A stretch of 11,907 nucleotides of DNA, from contig NC_090625.1 in assembly GCF_004359215.1 (NCBI RefSeq), positions 540,258 to 552,164 of the forward strand. Direction: 5' to 3'. Below the pieces are notes generated by a model that had not been told where the DNA came from, made no database searches, and saw nothing but the letters and a program-made list of their open reading frames with translations. Below are positions 1 to 8,230 of the stretch, piece after piece. Position 1 is the stretch's first letter, and every line of letters begins with the position of its first letter. The DNA comes from Bremia lactucae. Lineage: Eukaryota; Oomycota; Peronosporomycetes; Peronosporales; Peronosporaceae. Position numbers and translations under genes: made by a program.

Positions 1-1240
1 ATCGGTCTGATAGCTTTTCGCCTTCACCGTCCCCCTCACCCGAACGACGCTCGACTCACAGTCGGCGTCACCATCGGTCTCCTTAACCAGATGGGGGTAT
101 GTGACCTCATTTGGGTCTACATACCGTTTCAGACGACCCACGTAAAATACGGGGTGCGTCTTCATATACGGGGGAAGGGTGAGCCTATAATTTAGGTCTT
201 CAACCTCTTCAACCACCGTAAAGGGCCCAATGAAACGCGGCAACAACTTCGTAGTACCTCCAGGTAGTACAGAAATTGATTTTTAGGTAGGGTAGCAGTA
301 ATTAATAGTACTTTCTCACCCACTCTAAAGCGTTCATTGTTTTTGCGACCATTTCGGTCGCATATTCTTTTTGCTTGTCCTGTACGCTTGCCATTGCGTC
401 ACGGACTTTACGTGTGATGGCTAATCGCTCATCCACAAAGCGTTGAGCCTCGCTCACGCTTTTAGCATCAAACTCGCCTATGATACCGCCAAGAGGTCGG
501 TCATAAGGCGTAGTTTTATTGACCACTGCTAAACTTGCAGGGTCACTAGGGCAAGTTTCAGTCGTTGAGATGATACCCTCATGGGTCATCGTCATATTGA
601 CGAGACTATTTTAGTGAGGGCCCTCCCCCACTAAGACTCGGGCTGCGCACAAACGAGACTGGCGTCCGAGGAAGGCGCAGTCCGTTAATATAAAACGGTG
701 TCTCACCCGTACTGGCGTGAACACTGTTATTTATAGCGGACTCCACAATGGGCAATTGCATGCTCCACTCTTTGGGAGTTGCTATAGTACGCAAGACATC
801 CGCCACGACCCGATCGGCACATTCGGTTTGGCCATCGGTCTGGGGATGATCTGCGGTAGCTTGCTACCTAGCAGCTCGAACACATATCGCTTAAAACCAG
901 ACGTAAAACATGGATCTAGGTCCGATATATGGACTCGAGCATCCCGTGTGGTCGGTAAACATGATCCAGGAACAAGAGAGCCGCCCCTTTGCCTATGATC
1001 GATGTTGTACATGGTGCTAAATGCACCATTTTGCTTTGTCTGCAAACAAAGATGACTAGCCCCGTCCGACCCTTATGATCGGGCGGCATGCCAAACATGA
1101 AGTCCAGACTTACTAGATGGCGCATCATGGAGCTCGTGAAAGATCATCAGCTTGAGATCTGTATCATGAGGCACATAGATTCTCAAGGGATCACAAGGTG
1201 ACAGCTGATGCTATAACAGGCCATCGCTGTAGCTAAAGCA
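1..1240 (-). pseudogene. Gypsy integrase, frameshifted and missing most of its zinc domain
   Basis: Integrase joins retroelement cDNA to the host chromosome. On the minus strand VPHDTDLK (about 1165) marks the start of the N-terminal region, but the sequence passes from HELHDA directly to SLDFMFG near 1110-1130, skipping the usual HHCC zinc finger of about 60 residues. The core keeps all three catalytic acids: Asp in SLDFM (about 1103), Asp in ISDLDP (about 921) and Glu in DGQTE (822-824). A frame change between the second and third breaks the core. Further on are NNSVHASTGETPFY (about 700) and, after frame changes near 355 and 270, a GPFTV...THPVFYVGRLKRY C-terminal segment open to the window edge. 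It is clearly dead. Confidence 0.87.
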
Positions 1241-1337
1241 ATTTAGCTTAGCTTTCAGATGCGACGGAAGGGAAACCTTCGTCCACCAAAGTGATCCAAC
1301 AGCAGGCAACAGTGGTCGTCCTGACTGTGGCTCTCTT

Positions 1338-1556
1338 TTAAGAGGCCAATGAGCTCGTCACGTGGTATGCCTTCATGGCTGCCAACGTTGACGGCTGAAA
1401 TTGTGCTTTCGCACTAGACACACTTTCCTGGTGTCTAACCTCGAAGTCTGGTCTGCGTGATAAAGCGTCAGCCAAGACATTCGACTTACCCGGCTTGTAT
1501 TCAACTTTGAAGTAAAATTCAGAGAAGAATGTGAGCCATCTTGCCATTCTAGGAAT
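1338..1556 (-). pseudogene. Gypsy RNase H C-terminal fragment
   Basis: The minus strand encodes PRMARW, then a segment with VEYKPGKSNVLADALSRRP. This is the hallmark end of the RNase H domain and start of the connector in Ty3/gypsy Pol. Only about 70 residues remain; the RNase H catalytic acidic residues and all of RT are missing upstream. Recognisable similarity stops around 1556, where the sequence passes into the LTR-like fragment. The reading frame stops at 1338 and the next recognisable pol piece (integrase, from about 1240 down) is in another frame. It is a non-functional remnant. Confidence 0.85.
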
Positions 1557-1800
1557 TAAAATGTTATCTCTATAAACATCATTTATTATGTATTGCGAGC
1601 GTATCTTTATAGATACCTCGCGTAACGAATGACGCTAGGCGTCATTCCTCCTAATGTGAATGCACCTATGTGCATCACATACACAAGGGTTGGCTCACAA
1701 ATGTGAACCACACCCATTAATGTAATTGACCATCCCCTGAAGTACACCAAGTGTACTTAACGGGGATTATGTAACATAGGGGCAACTTTAGCCCGTTACA
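1557..1800 (-). repeat. LTR-like fragment with six tandem hairpins
   Basis: Read on the minus strand this begins TGTAACGGGC at 1800, the same first nine bases as the complete LTR at 9401, and continues toward the RNase H remnant. The body does not obviously match the 9401 LTR, so it may be another family. Six inverted repeats follow one another: 1595-1621 (11 bp, one bulge), 1627-1647 (9 bp, perfect), 1654-1680 (11 bp, one bulge), 1691-1710 (7 bp, one mismatch), 1732-1767 (6 + 8 bp) and 1770-1800 (10 bp with a bulge). It lacks a visible 3' end and is joined directly to pol, so it is truncated. The right boundary is better supported than the left. Confidence 0.6.
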
Positions 1801-2108
1801 CCTTCAATTGCTTTTATTTGATATGCTGTTAGGTACTAACGCGACATCATTTTTAAATTGAATAGCAGGTTCTTTTCGGTGGCTCTATCACTTTCTTAAT
1901 AGTGGCGCATCAATGAAGCAGCTATAAGCTCTCGATATCTTCGCGATGGATAATTAGTCGCAAGCAATTTTGTTGTTGGTTTAAGCGCTTCTAACATGAG
2001 CTAAGAATTACGAGCCTCACTAACACTAGGGTTTCTTTCAATCTACCACGCCGCAAGCACACAATCTCTTTATTCTCCAGCTCGAAAACCTTTGTCAACA
2101 CCAGTCAA
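1801..2108. other. Non-coding stretch downstream of the effector gene
   Basis: No credible gene. It lies between the LTR-like fragment and the stop codon of the minus-strand effector, so it should contain that gene's 3' untranslated region. I did not find a convincing retroelement protein segment here on either strand. Confidence 0.5.
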
Positions 2109-2972
2109 TTATTTGCGGTGTTCTTCTTTTAAAAAGGATGCGAATGCACGCCAGACATTTTGACATGGCTCATTTCGAGCAATAACCCGAGGCAGTAGTA
2201 TCAAACGTACTGCTTTTGCCTTGTCAGGATCGCTAGCCCAATCTGCAAATAGCTCTGTCATTACCTCGTGCGCGTAGGACTCTTTCGACAGACCCTTGAC
2301 TGCCACGAGATGTAACGCCACCTCTACATCGTTTGACAATTCGATTCGCAACTTTCTCAATACAAACAAGGTCCATCGATCCGAAGCATTTCCCCAATAT
2401 TTAGCAAATGCGATCCAGATTCGAAATGACGTGCTTTGAAAAAATTGGAGGTCTAACGCATTTAGTCCGAGTACATCGAACAGACTTCGCATTGTTTCCA
2501 TATGAATGGCCCCCAAATGTAGTACCAACAATTCTTGGAATTTGAGCACAGCTTCCGTTTTTCTTAACGCGGGGTCATACAAAATGTTTGCCAGCTCAAG
2601 ATAATCCTTATGATTCTTGACCAGCGCCTGGAACATAGGGTCATACATCAAAGCAGGGCTGAAGTGCGCGAATTGTTCCAAGGTGTCGTCAACCCATTCT
2701 TCAAATTGTTTCACATTCAACCCGACTTGTATGCGTTTCTTTATCGCTAAATCCATCTGATGAGTTATGTCGGCTATTACCGACTTAATTTTTAAAAGCA
2801 AATCAGAAGCTTGAAGTCTCTCCTCGTCAGTTGCTATGCGAGTCGAGTGTGTCTGAGCTCTTAACTGTCGATGAAAGGCACACGTCTTAGTGCTTGTAGC
2901 CACAGCTATATCGTTGATGCTTGCTGCGTATACCACCAGTGCAAGCGTTAGCAAAACTATGACACGGCACAT
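2109..2972 (-). CDS. Secreted RXLR-EER effector candidate with WY-like C-terminal helices
   Basis: Candidate host-translocated effector of 287 aa. A longer start at 3053 adds 27 residues, but starting at 2972 puts a hydrophobic signal peptide (MCRVIVLLTLALVVYAAS) at the N-terminus, so I prefer it. RQLR lies at residues 35-38 and DEER at 49-52, the spacing expected of oomycete RXLR effectors. The rest is helical-looking. Residues 164-195 (LFDVLGLN... then WIAFAKYW) and 241-281 (LFADWASDP... then WRAFASF) resemble WY-type modules, with Phe where the Tyr is typical; an earlier W93/Y124 region may be a third. Only three cysteines (2, 31, 270) are present. The frame is intact with no predicted intron. 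Retroelement remnants lie on both sides. The host target is unknown. RXLR class is well supported; WY fold is moderate. Confidence 0.85.
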   Translation of the reverse strand: MCRVIVLLTLALVVYAASINDIAVATSTKTCAFHRQLRAQTHSTRIATDEERLQASDLLLKIKSVIADITHQMDLAIKKRIQVGLNVKQFEEWVDDTLEQFAHFSPALMYDPMFQALVKNHKDYLELANILYDPALRKTEAVLKFQELLVLHLGAIHMETMRSLFDVLGLNALDLQFFQSTSFRIWIAFAKYWGNASDRWTLFVLRKLRIELSNDVEVALHLVAVKGLSKESYAHEVMTELFADWASDPDKAKAVRLILLPRVIARNEPCQNVWRAFASFLKEEHRK

Positions 2973-3861
2973 AAGTTGGGACGCTGGTTTAAGATTCGCA
3001 GGTTGCATCCAGTCGCGAGGGAACACTCCAAGCACTACAGCACCAATGAACATACTTTCTGTTCATGTTGTTACGTGCTTTACACAATCTATTGCCATTT
3101 ATATAATCATCGTGATGGGTCAATACAAAAAAGAACATATATTCATGTCGTCATTATGACAGCATTTAGGTGCTCCGATCATTAAAGGAACAAAACAATT
3201 ACCAAAACTGCCGATTAGAGCAGGCATGACTTAAGAAATACTCATATGAGTAAGAAATATTTCTAAATACTCTTTGTTTCTTATCACAATTAGATTTTCC
3301 AGGTAATTCCTTATAATAATTTCGAAATTATTATTCCGGAAATTTTTTTAACAACTATTTTATTAATTTTATTATTATTGGTTCATCACAAATCAAAAAT
3401 TTTTAACTGTCTGTACGGTGTGTACCGTTACATAGATATTATTATCAAAAATAGATAAAAAATAAAGAAGTATAAATTTATAATCATTTGATAATTTTAA
3501 CTTATATTCCAGTATAACAAATTTGATAATATTGAGGCAACAAGACAATAATTTTGTTGATTGGTTGATTAAAGTTGAAATCAACCCAGTTATTCGTTAA
3601 CAGACACATTTGAGCGTGCGCAAGAAGGCACTGTGCATTATTAATTATTAATATATTTATGTCAGTAGATAGAAGAATCATTAGACAAGGAGGCGCTATG
3701 CATAGTTAATTATTAATAGATTAAAGCCAGTTGATAACGACGGATCATTACGTGAAAATTTAGTAAATAACAACAGAATTATTTTTTTCTCGATACTAAA
3801 GCCTCAGTATCGACCTAGAGTAGCTAATACTTCTTAGCTACTGATAACCTTCCTCGGCACG
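2973..3861. other. AT-rich, palindrome-rich spacer upstream of the effector
   Basis: No convincing gene; short ORFs here are low complexity or antisense to the effector. It should contain the effector promoter: a TATATAAAT-like string is present on the minus strand near 3098-3106, but I see no clear oomycete initiator. Perfect inverted repeats are frequent: 3046-3066 (7 bp), 3240-3251, 3253-3264, 3313-3334 (22 nt, no loop), 3563-3586 (8 bp), 3790-3813 (8 bp) and 3820-3841 (8 bp). A TGTAACGG-like end (minus, 3431) hints at LTR debris. If the neighbouring block is inverted as proposed, an LTR would be expected to end close to 3860. Confidence 0.5.
3626..3718. repeat. Imperfect 28-nt direct repeat, 65-nt period
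   Basis: Copies at 3626-3653 and 3691-3718 match at 24 of 28 positions and share the tail TTAATTATTAATA. Two copies only, in AT-rich sequence. Function unknown; a small tandem duplication with divergence is the simplest reading. Confidence 0.55.
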
Positions 3862-3882
3862 TCAGTGTAAGTTTACATGTAC

Positions 3883-4607
3883 ACGAGGCGATGGCTACTG
3901 CTACGTGACACAGTATTTCTAGCCTAGTATATGATTGATTTTTGTGTCGAGTGCCTTTATCCTAAGGCAACTTGCACGAAATCGACTCAGGGAACACATC
4001 CTTGAGCTCGATCAATGTCTTTTAAAAAGGATTAGTTTTTAAAGACTGCCACTATTGAGACATAAAACTTTCAATCCAAGTCTTCTCATCGAGGGCACTT
4101 TTGTCCATCGATGAGCTACTGAGTACATTCTCAGGTGATACTATTGTCGTCCTTAAATTGGTCTGTCATCCGTGACACGTACTCAGATCTGCTTGGCTTT
4201 GCCACTACGCAGATCACGAAAGAACTGTTTTGGCTTGAGCATTGGCAATTGAGATATCTCTGAAGTTTACTTGAAAACAATATGATATCAAGTGTACAAT
4301 GGCCGTCACTAGATCCGTTGCTTACTAGGGCATTCAATGTCTCAGTTTCTTTTTTGGATTTAATTTCAAAGATACCTGGGAACTTATTCCCCCACTTTCC
4401 CCCAAATTTATGGTACTTATTCCCTTATCTGTTCGGGTTTGTATCCTCTTTAACTGTCTCTAGCTGTGATTGCACAACCACAGCGAGATCCATTACGATC
4501 GACTCTTTAGTCGATCTAGGATTTTCGCACTCTCTCTCATAGATAGGAGTTTTAAATTGACTTGGTTGCTGCTTTTGAAGCAAGCATTCTTGTTTCGTGC
4601 CGCTCAA
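3883..4607 (-). pseudogene. Protease-RT linker and first part of reverse transcriptase, broken
   Basis: The minus strand at 4425-4607 contains PRSTKESIVMDLAVVVQSQ, matching the right-hand copy at about 11690-11750. ETETLNALV (about 4330-4355) matches the right-hand sequence at the window edge. From 4138 down comes LSSSSMDKSALDEKTW, then LIELKDVFPESISCKLP and DKGTRH, followed by KYCVT and PSPR at 3883-3925, with TAA/TAG stops interspersed. This is the known order at the start of gypsy RT in oomycetes. After PSPR the similarity ends; the RT palm, including the YxDD box, is absent on this strand. Confidence 0.78.
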
Positions 4608-4620
4608 CTTATTCGAGTGG

Positions 4621-5160
4621 TCAAACTTCGACTCTACCTGCTCTTGTGTGCCCGTCGGTAACTATGTCCATGTCGCAATGGTGTACCTTCGACGCTGCAT
4701 GTGCTTGTGGACAGCTGTCGGGATCCAACTTTACATCTGGCGGGTAGTCAAGCTGAGTCGTACAAACGATCGAATCGGAAGTGAGGCTATCGCACTTACT
4801 CGTAGAGAATTCACACGCTTGCGGAAGCTCAAAGAAGCTCATCAGATGAACATCTGATGAACGAGAGGCAGACATTGCCCCGGCTTGATGCTGCCGGTTT
4901 ATGCATCGCTTGTACTTTTTGAGCCATGGTTGTCCAAAGATGACATTAAATTTGTCATTCAAATCCAGTCATCATCGAATTGTTATCATTTAATATGTAT
5001 TTGATTCCAACTATACGCTTCTAAACTATCACAAATTCGCCCGTTGCTAGCCGCACTGTCATCCTCGTTAAAGGAATATCGCGCTCAACGAACTTGAGCC
5101 TGCAATTGGCGTCGAATAAATTTTGCTCGACGCCTCAAAATCGACTAGAGACTTAAGTAA
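4621..5160 (-). pseudogene. Degenerate retropepsin-like protease, inverted copy
   Basis: Element protease region. The active-site segment reads LVDFEAS (Asp codon at 5140-5142) where the family has Asp-x-Gly: the catalytic Asp is kept but the following Cys-Gly pair has become Phe-Glu. Next come TRMTVRLATG, an in-frame TAG, a frame change, then NDKFNVIFGQPWLKKY (about 4915-4962), the conserved C-terminal part of these proteases. The tail SSDVHLMSF...PQACEF matches the right-hand copy at 11405-11455. The stop, frame change and lost Gly make it inactive. Confidence 0.82.
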
Positions 5161-5298
5161 CAATTTATATGCCGCTTTGATTATTAAGGTGATGAGGTTA
5201 ACCTCAATGCCTGGGGAGTTTCACAGAAGTTTTTGGTGTGAGGAGCAACTTTCGTTGAGAAAACTGCAGATTTCTTTGACGTTGAGGGCGCTCCGCAC

Positions 5299-6319
5299 CT
5301 ACTGACCCCGACCATTTCTGACGGTCCGCATCGCCGTTGTGATTTCGCAACAGCGTCGGGTCAGCGTCCTCCGCTTTTTAACAGGAAGTCGATTGTTTTG
5401 CTCAGTGTTTCCAGGCACTGGGCGTGGGGCACTACACACATATGCGTAGTGGCCCGTCATTTGAAAACGAGTGCATTTTTTCAATCACTTGTAACTCGCT
5501 CTTTACATACGAGAGGTTCATAGGAGCCGGCCTCCGTTGTTTTTGTTGTCTCGGAGGACGATCAGCTCCAGATTGGACGAAAGCCAGTTATAAGCAGAAG
5601 TCTTTCTGTTCCGCTATAGAGATCGCTAGCGTCTCTGCTTCGACCCAAAATAGGTGGGGTCTGACAGGATCGATTGCAAGACCTTTACTATACAGTTATA
5701 TGTGTTTGTTCATCAATTGCATGACTCACGATACAACTAAATCTGTATAGGGTATGTTGGGCATACGCGTGAAGATCACGCTTGCCATGCTTCAAACTCA
5801 GATGCTCTGCTCGAGCCCGGCACGGGCGGCTCAAAAAATTGCGTGGGCCAGGTCTTAAAGACCTCATATGACCCGAAGACTAATTGATCGTGATGCGTGA
5901 GCCCTAAGGCCCAATTTGTTTTCGTCCGGCCAAGTTGGATGTGCCAAACTATCGTTTGTCGCATCATTATCGATGCGACGAGATTCCCTGGCATCGCCCG
6001 ATTCGACAAATCATTTTCACAGTGAGTCGTCTTCGGCTGCCGTCAACTTGGAGAATTCGATCTTTGAGTTTTTGGGTCGACGCGAAAGCGTCGGAACGCT
6101 AGAAGCATGTAAATACTACTGTCTCAACTGTTCTACTGTTGAGCACTCTGTTCTCTCAGCACTTCTGCGTATTGATAGTTTGCTGGTGAAGCAAGAATTC
6201 TTTTTATTGGGCCCCGTCGAGTCATTTTGTATGAGCTCGGCTAAAGCCGCATCTTGATCGTCTCTTTGTAGAACAAACGACATGGCGCTAACGGCTGGGC
6301 CGCCTACGGCCGAACTCAT
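5299..6319 (-). pseudogene. Degenerate gypsy gag, inverted copy
   Basis: Gag packages element RNA. The start ATG at 6319 gives MSSAVGG, matching MSSTVGN at 9977 in the right-hand copy. Further pieces in order: AMSFVLQRDDQDAALAELIQ; a segment like KIEFSKLTAAEDDSL with TGA stops (about 6015-6075); NWALGLTHHDQLVF and FFEPP (5776-6009), typical of the retrotransposon gag domain; and a zinc knuckle CTRFQMTGHYAYVC (about 5430-5475) in which the second zinc cysteine is Phe. Several stops and frame changes separate them. The right-hand copy has a different broken ligand, so the two decayed independently or diverged before loss. Confidence 0.85.
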
Positions 6320-6484
6320 ACGTTCGACTGCTCTTCCTTCAAGATCATGAGCCTTTTGGACGCGTTGCGGGATCCCTTTTTGAGTCCTTCTTCATCTAAC
6401 ATGTCCTTGTTGGATTGAACGTGCTCAAGCCGTCCTATGGACTACGAAGTATTCGCTAGGAAACTAGCCAACCTACACTGATAA

Positions 6485-6890
6485 CAGTCAAAGTGAGATG
6501 CCTTGATTACTTTTATCGTACTACAAGTTTTTTGTCGGTCGCTTGGCAGCGAGCCATGCGAGAGAGTCAATTTCCACATTTAGCTCTTCGTCCTTCTCTG
6601 TGCGTAAAACAACAGGAGGGTGGCGGATTGCGCATGCGCTCAACAAATTGAGCGCTACAATGGAACCGGGTCAAACGCCGATACCACAAGAGACGTAATC
6701 ATTGACGGCATGCCAAAGAGTACTGGCTACCGCATCATGTTATTGGGTGGAATGTCCGTCGTAATCATTGTCCTACAAAATCTCGCGCAAACTAAAAGCC
6801 CTCACTGCAATTGAGCACCTAATATCCCTAACTACAATGACACCGAATAAAAGAAGGCGCTTCTGCTGCAATACTTTTGTGTTAAGTCAA
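6485..6890 (+). pseudogene. Reverse transcriptase fragment on the opposite strand
   Basis: The plus strand encodes FFVGRLAASHARESIS (from about 6529), then RKTTGGWRIAHALNKLS and GQTPIPQET ending at a TAA. In the shifted frame RDVIIDGMPKST follows, and about 6825-6845 resembles the ISLTT..TP segment. These are consecutive motifs of a gypsy RT palm, immediately following in the protein the point where the minus-strand block stops. A weak continuation around 6855-6890 (CNTF-like) then fades. YxDD is not found. A perfect 8-bp hairpin (6636-6655) lies within the HALNKLS codons. Too decayed to function. Confidence 0.78.
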
Positions 6891-8021
6891 ATTGCGGTCT
6901 TCTTTCAATCTTGTTGGTCGCTGGCTTAAGTAGACATAAGTAGTTATTTGTACAATTATATATAGGATAACAACTCATTGCACAGAGAGCGCTCTAATTT
7001 CTCAACGAGATTGTGATCGAGAAGCAATGCTTGAAGCACTGAACCAGACTTATTAATTTTCTTTACATTGTAATCATTTCAAAAGAATAGTACCAGCAAA
7101 TATCGTCCTTTACTGTACTTTATCGAGTCCCTTTTGAGACTATACTGAACTGTATGTAGAATGTACAAGCGCGTGCTCCAATCTATGCTTTGGTGTAACG
7201 ATAGCCGTTACTAGATGTGCATTCTGTAAAAAAAATTCATTCGATGTTACGGAAACTGATGCATGTTTTGTTGGCTCATCAATTCGTTTAATAATTTACA
7301 AATTAAAAAGGTGATTGAAATGAGTACACGGAGGATTGTTAATAGTGTAACTTGTGCCCTAGACTACACAGAGGTAGCAAAGGCACATTCAAACGTGCAT
7401 TTTAACGCATGAAAGATTATACCGCACAGACTAACGACCGCCGTTGCCTCCTTAGGTGTACTATAACCAATCACTGAGGAAGGACGAGGTCAATGTATGT
7501 CAAGATCAAAATAAACACAATTTATTTGTTTAAAACGTTAATGCACACAACAATAGAAGCCAGTTAAGTCCCGAGGTGTAATGATACAGAAACTTGGGGC
7601 TCTTCTGTTTAAAATAACTTAACAAAAAAGATGTTTTTCTGATTGATTTATATAAGTAATTTCTTATCACAATCGTCATCATTATTAAGAAGAATCATTG
7701 ACTTAATTTTCTTACTGCAATTCAATAAAAAATAAAGTCGAAGCGATTGGAGCAACAAAACAGCGTCATGCTGTTTTTTCCTATCGATATAAGAATGAAG
7801 AGTTTTAAAGGAATAAAACAAAACTCTAGGTCTCTCCTCACCCTACACAACCAATTCTTTCAATATATTCAAAAATTACCAATTTAATGTATACATGCAT
7901 ATTTTTTCGATATAATCTTTGTAATGGGGCACATCTTGTTGAAGAACAGTTGTTGTGGTTCATTTACTTTATGAGTAAAATACCCTTTTATCCTATTATA
8001 AAATAGTTAATTACCATTTAT
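6891..8021. other. AT-rich stretch without a recognisable gene
   Basis: No ORF I can support. Items seen: an inverted repeat at 7195-7211 whose outer bases (GTAACG/CGTTAC) resemble the LTR ends, and a hairpin with a following T-run at 7757-7779. The rest is AT-rich with no clear repeat structure. It may be old retroelement sequence beyond recognition. Confidence 0.45.
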
Positions 8022-8144
8022 ATGGGTAACAATCTGGCTGACAGTAAACGCATCGTTTGCTCATGGAATGATGCAAAAAAAGGTCGTTTGCGTGATGCAT
8101 GGCGCACGTCGGAGGTTTCTCAAAGTGATAAAATGGCCAATTAA
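8022..8144 (+). CDS. Short 40-codon ORF of unknown function
   Basis: ATG at 8022 to TAA at 8142-8144 encodes MGNNLADSKRIVCSWNDAKK and then a basic stretch with RLRDAW. Composition is mixed and protein-like rather than low complexity, unlike the surrounding AT-rich DNA. It lies 125 bp upstream of the 165-aa CDS on the same strand, in a different frame. I do not recognise it. It could be a small gene, a fragment of a decayed gene, an upstream exon, or chance. Confidence 0.25.
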   Translation: MGNNLADSKRIVCSWNDAKKGRLRDAWRTSEVSQSDKMAN

Positions 8145-8230
8145 GAATTCGATTAAAATTAAGCGATTGTTGGCTTCTCCCAGCTACCGTATGTTTTGCT
8201 CGTGAACTTATTTCTATAACTGACTCGAAA

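Larger units (their letters stand above)
1..1556 (-). mobile_element. Ty3/gypsy pol remnant (RNase H end and integrase), runs off left edge
   Basis: Minus-strand remains of a Ty3/gypsy LTR retrotransposon, read from 1556 down to 1. The order is end of RNase H, integrase zinc region (mostly missing), integrase core, then integrase C-terminal domain. Reading frame changes several times, so no polyprotein could be made. The strand matches the LTR-like fragment at 1557-1800, but the gag, protease and RT expected between an LTR and RNase H are absent. The 3' LTR, if it survives, lies beyond the left edge. Family assignment rests on recognisable motifs in the right order; confidence is high for gypsy pol, low for the exact family. 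Confidence 0.88.
3862..6481 (-). mobile_element. Decayed gypsy block: 5' leader, gag, protease, linker and start of RT (apparently inverted)
   Basis: The minus strand carries, from 6481 down, a leader, gag (start 6319), protease, the protease-RT linker and the first part of RT, ending in a KYCVT...PSPR-like segment at about 3883-3925. All pieces align by eye with the plus-strand element at 9832-11907 where the two overlap, but with many stops and frame changes. The next part of RT is found not below 3862 but on the plus strand from 6485. The two RT pieces abut in the protein with little or no overlap, which suggests inversion of this block inside a single element; two head-to-head copies remain possible. 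Confidence 0.82.

Noticed and set aside
717..998. Plus-strand ORF of 93 codons
   Set aside because: Antisense to the integrase core; no recognisable protein.
2890..3185. Two overlapping plus-strand ORFs of 69-89 codons
   Set aside because: Antisense to the effector signal-peptide region and its upstream DNA; the hydrophobic look comes from the opposite strand.
3421..3431. CCGTTACA as a true LTR terminus
   Set aside because: Only eight bases match and no partner terminus or primer-binding site is visible at the right distance; kept only as a hint.
3393..3584. Minus-strand ORF of 63 codons
   Set aside because: Low-complexity Ile/Leu/Asn/Lys composition from AT-rich DNA; no start context or homology.
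4282..4857. Several overlapping plus-strand ORFs
   Set aside because: Antisense to the protease tail and linker that align with the right-hand copy.
5424..5750. Plus-strand ORF of 108 codons
   Set aside because: Antisense to the inverted gag copy, whose zinc knuckle lies on the minus strand.
5916..6257. Plus-strand ORF of 113 codons
   Set aside because: Antisense to recognisable gag pieces on the minus strand.
6620..6814. A 64-codon host gene
   Set aside because: Its RDVIIDGMPKST segment and upstream frames are parts of the gypsy RT palm, so it is a retroelement fragment.
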